From the NCBI RefSeq assembly GCF_018613065.1, contig NZ_JAGGQW010000093.1, positions 1 to 31,233 of the forward strand: a DNA stretch of 31,233 nucleotides, given 5' to 3'. Every line of letters starts with the position of its first letter. Within the stretch, counting starts at the first letter, position 1. A program made the translations under genes and the position numbers. Shown piece by piece: positions 24,275 through 31,233 of the stretch. The notes under the pieces are model-generated. The model was not told the DNA's origin, did not search any database, and was given only the letters and a program-made list of their open reading frames with translations. This stretch comes from Bacillus sp. ISL-7 (GTDB lineage: Bacteria > Bacillota > Bacilli > Bacillales_B > DSM-18226).

Positions 24275-25258
24275 TTAAATGCTTACTTTGTTTTCAGATG
24301 CTTGTTCAGGATGATTTTGGTCAACCGGCTGACTAAACTGAACAATCGCCATACCTGTTACCCATTCCGGAATTGGCTCATAGCATGCGACACTTGCATC
24401 CAAGCTTTGCAGTACACCAAGCAGGACAAGCCAGTTGTGAATTTCCTGACCGCCATTCCCTAAATGCTCCTCAATATAATCAGCACTCCAGTTTCTTAAT
24501 GCAGTAAAATCCTTCTCGGTAATCAATCGTAAAAATTCACGGTCCATTTGTTCATTAACGGGCCCTGATTTAATTCGTGTGACATTTGTTTCCCGTAACT
24601 TTAAATATTCATCCAGCTGGTCTATTTCCTGACGGCCATTTTTTAAGACTTGTATCAAGGATTGGTCTTCTGGCTTTTCACTCTCAATCTTTGGAATCGG
24701 CACCCAGTGAGATAAACCACCCGAAGCGACAATTGCAACTTTAAGATCTTTATCCCATGACTCAATCGCTTTACGAATCACTTCGCCGACTTGGAAACAG
24801 CGGTCCATCGTTGGCAGCGGCGGCGCCGATGTATTCACAGCTATTGGAACCACTGGAATTTTCAAATCTGGATTTAAGAAGTAAATTCCTTGTGTATGGC
24901 CGTGATCGACTTTCATTTTTAACGTAAAGGCAAAATCAATATTGCTGTCTAAACCGGTGTGAAGGATATGCTTCGCTAAGTCTTCCTGCACAGGGATATT
25001 GTATTTCGGCAGCTGCCAGTCTCCCCAGCCTTCACATTCGCCAATCCCAATGGTAAATGCAGGCATTTGGTCGTAGAAATAACTATTGAAATGATCATCC
25101 GATATCAATACAATCACGTCTGCTCCTGAATCTTCGAGTACCTTCCTCATTTCAGACGCAGTTTGGAGGAAGTGCTGTCCTTTATCTCCGCCTCCCGCCT
25201 CATTTGTCATGATCATCGGACTATGCGACATTGCGACACCTGCAATAATTTTAGCCAT
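24275..25258 (-). CDS. Extradiol ring-cleavage dioxygenase, LigB superfamily, MhpB-like
   Basis: This 327-aa enzyme opens a catechol ring next to a hydroxyl group using Fe(II) and O2. It aligns by eye along its length with E. coli MhpB (2,3-dihydroxyphenylpropionate 1,2-dioxygenase). H12 (SHSP) and H56 (DDHFNSYFYDQMP) are the metal ligands, and H119 (VDHGH) and H184 (GGLSHW) match the catalytic histidines. The C-terminus IPEWVTGMAIV corresponds to IPEWIAGFG of MhpB. The side chain accepted is not evident. The ATG follows AAGGAGAGG. It lies 17 bases after the FAD synthetase stop. Confidence 0.9.
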   Translation of the reverse strand: MAKIIAGVAMSHSPMIMTNEAGGGDKGQHFLQTASEMRKVLEDSGADVIVLISDDHFNSYFYDQMPAFTIGIGECEGWGDWQLPKYNIPVQEDLAKHILHTGLDSNIDFAFTLKMKVDHGHTQGIYFLNPDLKIPVVPIAVNTSAPPLPTMDRCFQVGEVIRKAIESWDKDLKVAIVASGGLSHWVPIPKIESEKPEDQSLIQVLKNGRQEIDQLDEYLKLRETNVTRIKSGPVNEQMDREFLRLITEKDFTALRNWSADYIEEHLGNGGQEIHNWLVLLGVLQSLDASVACYEPIPEWVTGMAIVQFSQPVDQNHPEQASENKVSI

Positions 25259-25275
25259 TTGATCCTCTCCTTTTT

Positions 25276-26091
25276 TTAAGATATCCTTAATTTTCTAGAC
25301 TCAGCTATTTCTTTATGCCAAATAATGGATAGTTTCCCCTTTAAAAATAAAGGCATAACATCGATACATTTGAGCGTTGTACCATCATTCATTACGGCTA
25401 CTTTTGTTTGAAAAGAACCTCTTTCATTTCTTAAGGTAACCTCATAGCTTCCTGGACCTGGAAGAGTATAATAGGGGTAAAGTGTGAATGATATTTCATC
25501 CCATTCGCATGGAGTTTCATAGAATCGACCGAGTAAATCGTGCAGTTCTGCAACCTTCCCGTTTAACAGCCGATCACGAATACAGGTGGAACTTATTTTT
25601 TCGCCCCGGAGCTCTACCTTTGCTACTTTGGTGACATCAATTCGACCGCCTGAGTCCTGTTTTAACCGTTCCAAATTACCAGCACCACGAGAGCCATATG
25701 AAAAATCAAATCCTGCGACTGCATGAATTACACCAAGACCATTTAAGTATTGCGCAACAAACTGTTCTGGCGATAATCCGGCAAACTCTTTATCAAATTC
25801 AACAATATAAAACGTATCGACTCCCATGTTCCGAAGCTTCGTCTCTTTTTCCGCAAGCGGCATTAAATAATGGACGTGAATGTTTCCATTGGAGATAACG
25901 GTTTTCGGATGTGGGAAGAAACTCATGACAGCAAAAGGCATTTGTTTTTCGCTTGCCTTTTGATAAGCGGTGTTGATGACTGCACAATGTCCATGATGGA
26001 GACCGTCGAAACAACCAAGGGCCATCACATTTGGCCTCGCCTTTTCCTGCCATTCTGCCAAATTACTCCGGTTTACATGAATTGTTTCCAT
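25276..26091 (-). CDS. FAD synthetase (FMN adenylyltransferase) without riboflavin kinase site
   Basis: This 271-aa protein has the N-terminal FMN adenylyltransferase domain of RibF/RibC with GCFDG (26-30), HHGH (32-35), GFDFSYGSRGAG (127-138) and SSTCIRD (167-173). It should turn FMN and ATP into FAD. The C-terminal part keeps a barrel-like remnant (PGPGSYEVTL) but lacks the kinase loop (usually GxGRxxGFPTAN) expected after LLGRFYE, and the protein is 40-50 residues shorter than RibF. It is embedded between the flavin reductase and dioxygenase genes, so it is probably a pathway-dedicated FAD supplier, not the housekeeping enzyme. The ATG follows GAGAGGAG. Confidence 0.85.
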   Translation of the reverse strand: METIHVNRSNLAEWQEKARPNVMALGCFDGLHHGHCAVINTAYQKASEKQMPFAVMSFFPHPKTVISNGNIHVHYLMPLAEKETKLRNMGVDTFYIVEFDKEFAGLSPEQFVAQYLNGLGVIHAVAGFDFSYGSRGAGNLERLKQDSGGRIDVTKVAKVELRGEKISSTCIRDRLLNGKVAELHDLLGRFYETPCEWDEISFTLYPYYTLPGPGSYEVTLRNERGSFQTKVAVMNDGTTLKCIDVMPLFLKGKLSIIWHKEIAESRKLRIS

Positions 26092-26112
26092 AACAGTCTC
26101 CTCTCATCATCC

Positions 26113-26592
26113 TTAGATTGTCACAGGCAATACTTCTACTAATGAACGGTACTTTCCATTATAAAAAATCAGTGGTTCTGCATCTTCAAGGTGAATATCC
26201 GTTACTTTGCCAATAAACAAGGTGTGGTCCCCTTCAACATGTTCAGCTGATACTTCACATGCAACTTGTGCAACAGCACCAGATAATACCGGCTTTCCAT
26301 CAAGGCGGTCAAAGACCACTTCCTTGTGCTCCTTCAATTGTCCAGCGAAAATCATTGAAAGCTCTTGCTGGTCAGCGGCTAAGATATTCACAGTGAAAAT
26401 CTTGCTTTCTTTTATTTTGTTTAAGATCTTTGCCTTTTCCCCGATAGAAATAACGATAAGTTTTGGGTCAAGCGACACAGACATGAACGCATTCGCTGTC
26501 ATTCCGTGAACGTCTCCCTCTACTTCTGTGGCAATAACGGTTACCCCTGTGGCAAACTTACCCATTGCACTGCGAAACTGACGATCATCCAT
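26113..26592 (-). CDS. Flavin reductase, HpaC/HsaB-type
   Basis: This 159-aa protein belongs to the flavin reductase domain family (HpaC, PheA2, HsaB). It opens with FRSAMGKFATGVTVIAT, followed by HGMTANAFMSVSLDPKLIVISI and FTVNILA, all typical FMN/FAD binding segments. It would reduce free flavin with NAD(P)H and pass it to the monooxygenase encoded directly upstream, as in two-component hydroxylases. The ATG follows AGGAGG. It lies 66 bases after the monooxygenase and 21 bases before the FAD synthetase gene. Confidence 0.9.
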   Translation of the reverse strand: MDDRQFRSAMGKFATGVTVIATEVEGDVHGMTANAFMSVSLDPKLIVISIGEKAKILNKIKESKIFTVNILAADQQELSMIFAGQLKEHKEVVFDRLDGKPVLSGAVAQVACEVSAEHVEGDHTLFIGKVTDIHLEDAEPLIFYNGKYRSLVEVLPVTI

Positions 26593-26658
26593 TTTAAAAA
26601 TCCTCCTGTGATAAAAATTTCTATAAAGCTTGTTAGCTATGATTCGTACCCTTCGAAT

Positions 26659-27843
26659 TTAACCCCTAACTCCACTGTTAAAACCGAATAACTCCTGACC
26701 ATATGCAGCAACCGCATCTTCGTATAAAGAAGTTTTATGTGTAGCAACGGCGATGATATCCCTTAAGAACAATTCCATTGGTCCGCCTTTATAAAGAGCA
26801 CCTCCGCCAAGAGTTAACAGAGATCTTACGGCAATATCCGTGCAAATCTTAATCGCTTTTGTGCGGATTGCAAAGAATTCAGATGGAGGAGTTATACAGC
26901 CATCTGTTTCAAAGTTTTCTAGCAGATTAATATATTTTTCTAGCAAAGCTTCCGCCAGGTGGAAATCAGTTGTCATTTCGGCTAATACCCGCTGACTTCT
27001 TGGTGACTCACTTTCCCTTACTCCATCCATTAAGCGCACACGTTTTTCAGTAAGCACTTTAAATTCCTTAAGAATCCGTTCTGCCCCGCCCAGGGCCATG
27101 TAACCGAATCCCAAATAGAAGGAGGGAAAGAATGGGACATGATAAAAAGGATAGTCTATTTCATATTCTTCTAGCGGTGGTCTTCTTGTAAGCTCTGCTT
27201 GATCTAAACGCAAAATCCGCTCCATTGGGACATACACTTGATCGGCAATAATTTGGTTACTTCCTGATCCTCTTAAGCCAAATGTATCCCAGTTATGGAC
27301 CACTTCCACCTCGGATGTTTTTAGCATTGGCAAACAATATACAGGTTGTTCGCTGTCAGGAAACTGAATCATAACCCCAACACCAACCCAATCACTATAA
27401 TTGACACCACTGACAAAACTCCACTTGCCGCTGATACGATAACCATCGCCATCCCGTTCTGCTTTTCCTAATGCAGCAAAGATATCGCAAATTAATCCGC
27501 CCTGATGAATGATTTCGTCTGCACCCTTTTCAGGAAGAAATGCTGGAAGCATATTATGAAGCGGATAAAGATAGGTAAGCCAAGCTGCTGAAATATTGTA
27601 ATTCGCCACCTTACGAACGACCTTAGCAAACGTTTTCAAATCTGCCTGTGGTCCGCCATATTTTTTTGGAAGCATCATCCGTGAAATTTGCGTTTCTTTG
27701 ATGAGGTTCACCACATTTTGTGATATAGTCGCATTTTTCTCTGCTTCTAGTGCTTCTTGCTCTGCCAATTTTCCAATTCGCTCCGCTCCGGCTAGTAAAT
27801 CTTCAACTGTGACATCTTCCCCTTTTAATACAAAACTTGCCAT
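26659..27843 (-). CDS. Flavin-dependent monooxygenase, acyl-CoA dehydrogenase fold (HsaA-like)
   Basis: This 394-aa protein has the acyl-CoA dehydrogenase fold but group D monooxygenase features, as in HsaA and 4-hydroxyphenylacetate hydroxylase C2. These include PKKYGGPQADL near 60, YRISGKWSFVSGVNYSDWV near 134, WDTFGLRGSGSN near 184 and the C-terminal RDIIAVATHKTSLYEDA. Such enzymes use reduced flavin from a partner reductase to hydroxylate a phenol ortho to its hydroxyl, giving a catechol. The next gene encodes the reductase and another makes FAD, a consistent set. The phenolic substrate is unknown. It is the first gene of the operon, preceded by a candidate operator at 27899-27922. Confidence 0.87.
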   Translation of the reverse strand: MASFVLKGEDVTVEDLLAGAERIGKLAEQEALEAEKNATISQNVVNLIKETQISRMMLPKKYGGPQADLKTFAKVVRKVANYNISAAWLTYLYPLHNMLPAFLPEKGADEIIHQGGLICDIFAALGKAERDGDGYRISGKWSFVSGVNYSDWVGVGVMIQFPDSEQPVYCLPMLKTSEVEVVHNWDTFGLRGSGSNQIIADQVYVPMERILRLDQAELTRRPPLEEYEIDYPFYHVPFFPSFYLGFGYMALGGAERILKEFKVLTEKRVRLMDGVRESESPRSQRVLAEMTTDFHLAEALLEKYINLLENFETDGCITPPSEFFAIRTKAIKICTDIAVRSLLTLGGGALYKGGPMELFLRDIIAVATHKTSLYEDAVAAYGQELFGFNSGVRG

Positions 27844-27898
27844 CGTTCTACACCCCTTCTGTTTGATTAGATATAATTGTTGAGAAAAATAATAGGTT

Positions 27899-27922
27899 AT
27901 GGACTAACGTCCGTTGGTCCAT
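27899..27922. promoter_or_regulatory. 24-bp imperfect palindrome, candidate TetR-type operator
   Basis: The core GGACTAACGTCCGTTGGTCC (27901-27920) equals its reverse complement at 16 of 20 positions, extended by AT at both ends. Size and symmetry fit TetR-family operators. It lies 56-79 bases upstream of the monooxygenase start. No TetR gene is in the window; the only regulator nearby is the XylR_N/V4R/PucR protein. Confidence 0.45.
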
Positions 27923-28096
27923 TTAGCTGGCACCGCTTACATTTGAAATTGAACTAGGTTTTTACTATTTCAACCTTGTAAATAAAGTTTATATAATTTG
28001 TAATTTTCATACTAGGGCAAAAAATGTCTATGTTTTTTAATTTACTAGACAAAATTTGTTCATCCAAGAGAAATCAGCGGTGGAAAAAGGCAGAAG

Positions 28097-28125
28097 AAAA
28101 ACCACCCGGCTTATTCCGGATGGCT
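28097..28125 (-). terminator. Terminator of the aromatic regulator gene
   Basis: On the minus strand AGCCATCCGG pairs with CCGGGTGGTT (two G-U pairs) around a 5-6 base loop, followed by TTTC. It begins directly at the stop of the regulator gene and separates it from the operon promoter region (27844-28096), which is AT-rich and holds the palindrome at 27899-27922. Confidence 0.8.
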
Positions 28126-29994
28126 CTAATCTAATGTGAGTTCCCCTATGGCAATCAACGATTTTATAATCAGTAGTAATTGATGCATTTCATCTGAATC
28201 GCGAAGGTCTTTTTCTAATAAGCTTTCGATTCTGCTAATCCTATGCCGGAGCCCGCTCATCGATAAAGACAAATCACTCATCGTTTGCTCAAGCTTTCCC
28301 CCATTCAACAAAAAACTATACAAAGTTTTTAGAAGTTCGAGGATTTTTGGATCTGTCATGTTATATAGAGGTCCTAATTCTTGCTCAGCAATTAGTTTAA
28401 TCCCACTGATATTTTTCGCGTTAATCAGTACCCCTACGATTCCTAATGATTGAAACGGGACGATATGCTTCTTGACTGCTAATCGTAAAGCAATGGTTGC
28501 TTCCTCGTAACATCTGGATGCTTGGCAAATATCATCCTCTAAATGGCTGATACCACATTTAAAATGACCTTGTGGATATCTTTTTAACATATAATCGAGG
28601 TATTCTTTTATCACATCATAGATCGCTTTCTTTTGAATGGTTTCATTGGTTATCAATAACACCATGTTGCCATCACGGTGTCCAACCAAGATATTATGCT
28701 TTTTCTCATTGAAATAATGAAAGGTCGTTTCAAAAATATGTTCCTGCAGAAGAAACTCATCTTCAATTGAACTTTGGATTTTTTTATATTCCACTACCGA
28801 TAGATAGTATTTCTGCTCAAGATCTACACCAGTATATTTCCCTCGATTGATGATCTCATTTGTAGACAGCCTGCCCTCTACTATTTGTTCAAGAAAATTC
28901 CCCTTCATTCTCTCAAACGTTTCTACCTTTGTTTTCTCATTTAAGAGAATGAGTGAGGCTGCATTGGCAAATCGGTCTAAAAACAAATAATCCTCTTCGT
29001 GATGGTGATTTTTCATTTCATCATAAAGCAAGGTACAATAACCGATTACCTCTTTTTGTAAAAGTATTGGGGTGATGAGACGTTCTTGAATCGAAGTTTT
29101 GATCACTTTTTTTCTAAAGGGTAAAAGTGACTTCGTGCTTAATCGATTTTCTTGAAGATAACTTTCCATATCGTCTCGATAATCCAAATATTTTTCCTTC
29201 GATAGCCCCGAATAGGTAATCGTTCGATGTAACGTATCCTCAACGATAATAGGGATTTGCATCATTTTATATACCATATCAGCTAAGGTTTGCAAATCAC
29301 TGCCATTAATAATCTCTTCGGTCAATTTGTTTTGAAAATTGGCCAAGCGAGTGACGACATTTTTCTGATCCAATAATTGGTCATAGGTTAACTCAAGTTC
29401 TTTTACAATCGGTGTTTCATTATAATAATCGAGTTCATGCTCATCTTGAAGTTCCTTTTCCCATTCCTTTTTGGGCTTCATCACCCATCGGCACTCCGAA
29501 TCGCCCTTCCCCACACAAGTGATTTCTCTCGACAGAAGCGATTCTCCAAATATTGTTGTCATAAAACCGCTCGCAAATCCGCTCAATGTGTGACAAACCG
29601 GACCATTAGATACTCCGAGATGCTTTATATGCTCCTCAGCCTCATAAGAATCAATCCATGTTCCGGATGAAAAGAAATATTGGATCCGGCGTTGTTCATC
29701 TAACTCATAAGAGCAATCATGTTTAATCCCTCTTATATGCCCATTTTGAATGTGAAGAATCGGCCCATGTTTGATGAGATTTTCTAGTGAGGATTCGGTT
29801 TGCACCACTTCATTGGCAATTTTGACACCCATTTCCCAGCCATAATGAAATAAAAATCCCTTTATCCTCTTAATGCCAATATTCTTTGCCAGTTGCTGCC
29901 TGAGAATCCCGAAAACGGATGCAGATGTAACAATCTTACGGTCACCTGCAACTACCTCGTGGCTATAACTCTCCTCCGAAACCTTGACGTTCAT
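28126..29994 (-). CDS. Aromatic-sensing regulator: XylR_N, V4R, GAF-like, PucR helix-turn-helix
   Basis: This 622-aa regulator has an XylR_N (activator of aromatic catabolism) domain in about residues 12-110 and a V4R domain in about 125-195 with GVSNGPVCHTLSGFASGF and CVGKGDSECRW. A helical linker and GAF-like region (about 225-375), a CdaR/PucR GGDEF-like region (about 385-520) and a C-terminal PucR-type helix-turn-helix (about 555-615, with MSDLSLSMSGLRHRISRIESLL) complete it. XylR and DmpR carry the same sensor but join it to a sigma-54 AAA+ domain; none is present here. The ATG at 29994 is preferred because XylR_N starts nearby and AGGA lies nine bases upstream; an ORF to 30111 is possible. 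It likely controls the operon downstream. Confidence 0.85.
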   Translation of the reverse strand: MNVKVSEESYSHEVVAGDRKIVTSASVFGILRQQLAKNIGIKRIKGFLFHYGWEMGVKIANEVVQTESSLENLIKHGPILHIQNGHIRGIKHDCSYELDEQRRIQYFFSSGTWIDSYEAEEHIKHLGVSNGPVCHTLSGFASGFMTTIFGESLLSREITCVGKGDSECRWVMKPKKEWEKELQDEHELDYYNETPIVKELELTYDQLLDQKNVVTRLANFQNKLTEEIINGSDLQTLADMVYKMMQIPIIVEDTLHRTITYSGLSKEKYLDYRDDMESYLQENRLSTKSLLPFRKKVIKTSIQERLITPILLQKEVIGYCTLLYDEMKNHHHEEDYLFLDRFANAASLILLNEKTKVETFERMKGNFLEQIVEGRLSTNEIINRGKYTGVDLEQKYYLSVVEYKKIQSSIEDEFLLQEHIFETTFHYFNEKKHNILVGHRDGNMVLLITNETIQKKAIYDVIKEYLDYMLKRYPQGHFKCGISHLEDDICQASRCYEEATIALRLAVKKHIVPFQSLGIVGVLINAKNISGIKLIAEQELGPLYNMTDPKILELLKTLYSFLLNGGKLEQTMSDLSLSMSGLRHRISRIESLLEKDLRDSDEMHQLLLIIKSLIAIGELTLD

Positions 29995-30264
29995 GCTAAC
30001 ACATCCTGTTTTCATGATAGATAGCATACGTCCTTCTAGTTGAAAACAAATCTTTTCGTATGCCTCAAATTTCAGTAATTTAATCATAAGGCTTTTCAAA
30101 TAGACCATCAATCAAAATTCACCATTTTCCCACGAAGAGCACCTTAACCTAGAGGATCTTCTCCAAATTGTCCCCATAGATTTGGAAACATCTCTAATTT
30201 AGAAAATCCTCGTATTACTTTATTTAACTTTCTCCCAAACTACATTAGTATAGTCCTTCATATT

Positions 30265-31233
30265 TTAGGATTTGTTGTTAGGTTCCACCGTTATGACAAC
30301 ATTTCCCTTTTTGTGTCCTTTTTCGACATATCTATGAGCCTCAACGATTTCTTCAAACGCATAGGATCTGTCAATGACCACTTTTAACTTCCCCGTCTCA
30401 ACAAGTTCTTTAAGAAAATCTAGTGCTTCTGAAGTTTCAGGTGAGTTTTGACTCAATATTAGTTTTTTGCTGCTTGTCAATTTAGTCCATAGCATCCGAA
30501 CACCTGGTATCGGTACAGTGACATTTATATAGGTTCCGTCCTTCTTTAGCGATTTCATACAAGCCGAAAACGAGCTCTTGTCAACCGCTTCAAAGATCAC
30601 ATCATAAGTCTCGCCTTTACTCGAAAAATCTTCTGCAGTGTAATCAATTACCTGATCCGCTCCAAGAGATTTTACCAATTCTATATTCGTGGTACTGCAT
30701 ACTCCTGTAACATTTGCTCCGAGATATTTGGCAATCTGAACTGCATAACTTCCTACACTTCCTGAAGCACCATAAACTAGAACCCTTTGACCGCTCTGAA
30801 TGTTAGCTTTTCTAAGAAAATACAATGCGGTGCGTGCTCCAATAGGAATGGCAGCGGCTTCCTCATATGTTAAATTGGAGGGCTTAATAGATACTGGTCC
30901 ATCTTCAGGCAGACACTTATACTCAACATAAGCACCAAACCCCAAAAGAGAAGCAGCAAAAACCTGATCACCTTCCTTAAACCTTTTGACATTTTTCCCT
31001 ACTGCCTCAACTTCCCCAGCTAACTCCATTCCCAATGTAGTTTTTTTGGGTTGTCTAAAACCAAGTGTTAGTCGGGCAGGCAGCCAAAAAGCGGGAGGAA
31101 CTGTAAAACTCCGTGCCCGAATATCTGCTACTGTTACGGTTGTCGCTTTTACTTTTACCAGGATTTCATTTTCCTTAGGAGAAGGTTTTTCTACCTCTTT
31201 CAGTTGAAGAACGAGGGCACTGAAAAACTTACG
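30265..31233 (-). CDS. NAD(P)-dependent alcohol dehydrogenase / quinone oxidoreductase (partial)
   Basis: The frame is open from the stop at 30265 to the right edge, giving 322 residues and lacking only the first few codons. It is a medium-chain dehydrogenase of the zinc-independent quinone oxidoreductase type. It shows [28 protein letters not shown], the cofactor loop [17 protein letters not shown] and [15 protein letters not shown], then the C-terminal [10 protein letters not shown]. No structural-zinc cysteine cluster is visible. It reduces quinones or activated alkenes in related proteins; the substrate here is unknown. It is separated by about 270 bases from the aromatic regulator and shows no sign of sharing its operon. 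Confidence 0.88.
   Translation of the reverse strand, partial: RKFFSALVLQLKEVEKPSPKENEILVKVKATTVTVADIRARSFTVPPAFWLPARLTLGFRQPKKTTLGMELAGEVEAVGKNVKRFKEGDQVFAASLLGFGAYVEYKCLPEDGPVSIKPSNLTYEEAAAIPIGARTALYFLRKANIQSGQRVLVYGASGSVGSYAVQIAKYLGANVTGVCSTTNIELVKSLGADQVIDYTAEDFSSKGETYDVIFEAVDKSSFSACMKSLKKDGTYINVTVPIPGVRMLWTKLTSSKKLILSQNSPETSEALDFLKELVETGKLKVVIDRSYAFEEIVEAHRYVEKGHKKGNVVITVEPNNKS

Noticed and set aside
27925..27945. Sigma-54 (-24/-12) promoter, suggested by TGGCAC near the XylR_N regulator
   Set aside because: The GC dinucleotide of the -12 part is missing, the motif faces away from the operon, and the regulator has no AAA+ domain.
30112..30264. Short frames between the regulator and the dehydrogenase (for example one reading FPNLWGQFGEDPLG)
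   Set aside because: They are short, lack ribosome binding sites and are closed by stops; the family is not recognised. They could be decay products, but support is too thin to list.

Overview
The window looks like chromosomal DNA of a low-GC, spore-forming member of the Bacillaceae. Three things point there: strong AAGGAGG-type ribosome binding sites with frequent GTG/TTG starts, a remnant of the spore-coat laccase CotA, and Bacillus-type families such as FbpA, the GlnK/GlnL (YcbA/YcbB) two-component pair and paired YdcZ-type transporters. Species cannot be named from the sequence. No rRNA, tRNA, phage or CRISPR array was seen.

Left part (1-3.8 kb): a patchwork of remnants. A five-unit 21-bp tandem repeat (34-139) precedes a membrane-protein gene that has lost its start. 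That gene is fused head to head to the last third of a cotA-like gene. Then come a 94-aa unknown protein, a decayed ~80-bp piece of guaC (the intact gene is 6 kb further on), an FbpA-like small protein, several hairpins and a DUF1835 protein. Long perfect palindromes recur at 1914-1940, 3743-3791 and 20919-20959, with half of one at 1-13.

3.75-7.2 kb: a minus-strand operon of sensor kinase, OmpR-type regulator and two small multi-pass membrane proteins. guaC follows on the plus strand (7479-8462).

8.7-15.5 kb: a C4-dicarboxylate/aspartate module. It holds an ACT-domain malic enzyme, a GlnL-type response regulator, a GlnK-type sensor kinase, aspartase and a GltP/DctP-type symporter, all on the minus strand. 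Direct repeats ACAAAA-N4-ACAAAA (TTTTGT-N4-TTTTGT on the coding strand), the motif reported for B. subtilis GlnL, lie upstream of both the malic enzyme and the symporter-aspartase pair. This suggests one regulon: import aspartate, deaminate it to fumarate, and decarboxylate the derived malate to pyruvate.

15.7-20.9 kb: two YdcZ-family transporters flank a Crp/Fnr-type regulator. Then come two unrecognised genes, a TnpB (IS200/IS605) remnant and a CynX/NimT-type MFS transporter.

21-30 kb: the most notable locus, an aromatic meta-cleavage operon on the minus strand. Its order is acyl-CoA-dehydrogenase-type flavin monooxygenase, flavin reductase, a kinase-less FAD synthetase, MhpB-like extradiol dioxygenase, C-C hydrolase, 2-oxopent-4-enoate hydratase and an ACS-type MFS importer. 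Upstream sits a regulator joining an XylR_N/V4R aromatic sensor to a PucR-type helix-turn-helix. The set would hydroxylate a phenolic compound to a catechol, cleave the ring and process the product to 4-hydroxy-2-oxovalerate. No aldolase or acetaldehyde dehydrogenase for the final step is present here. A partial zinc-independent alcohol dehydrogenase/quinone oxidoreductase runs off the right edge.
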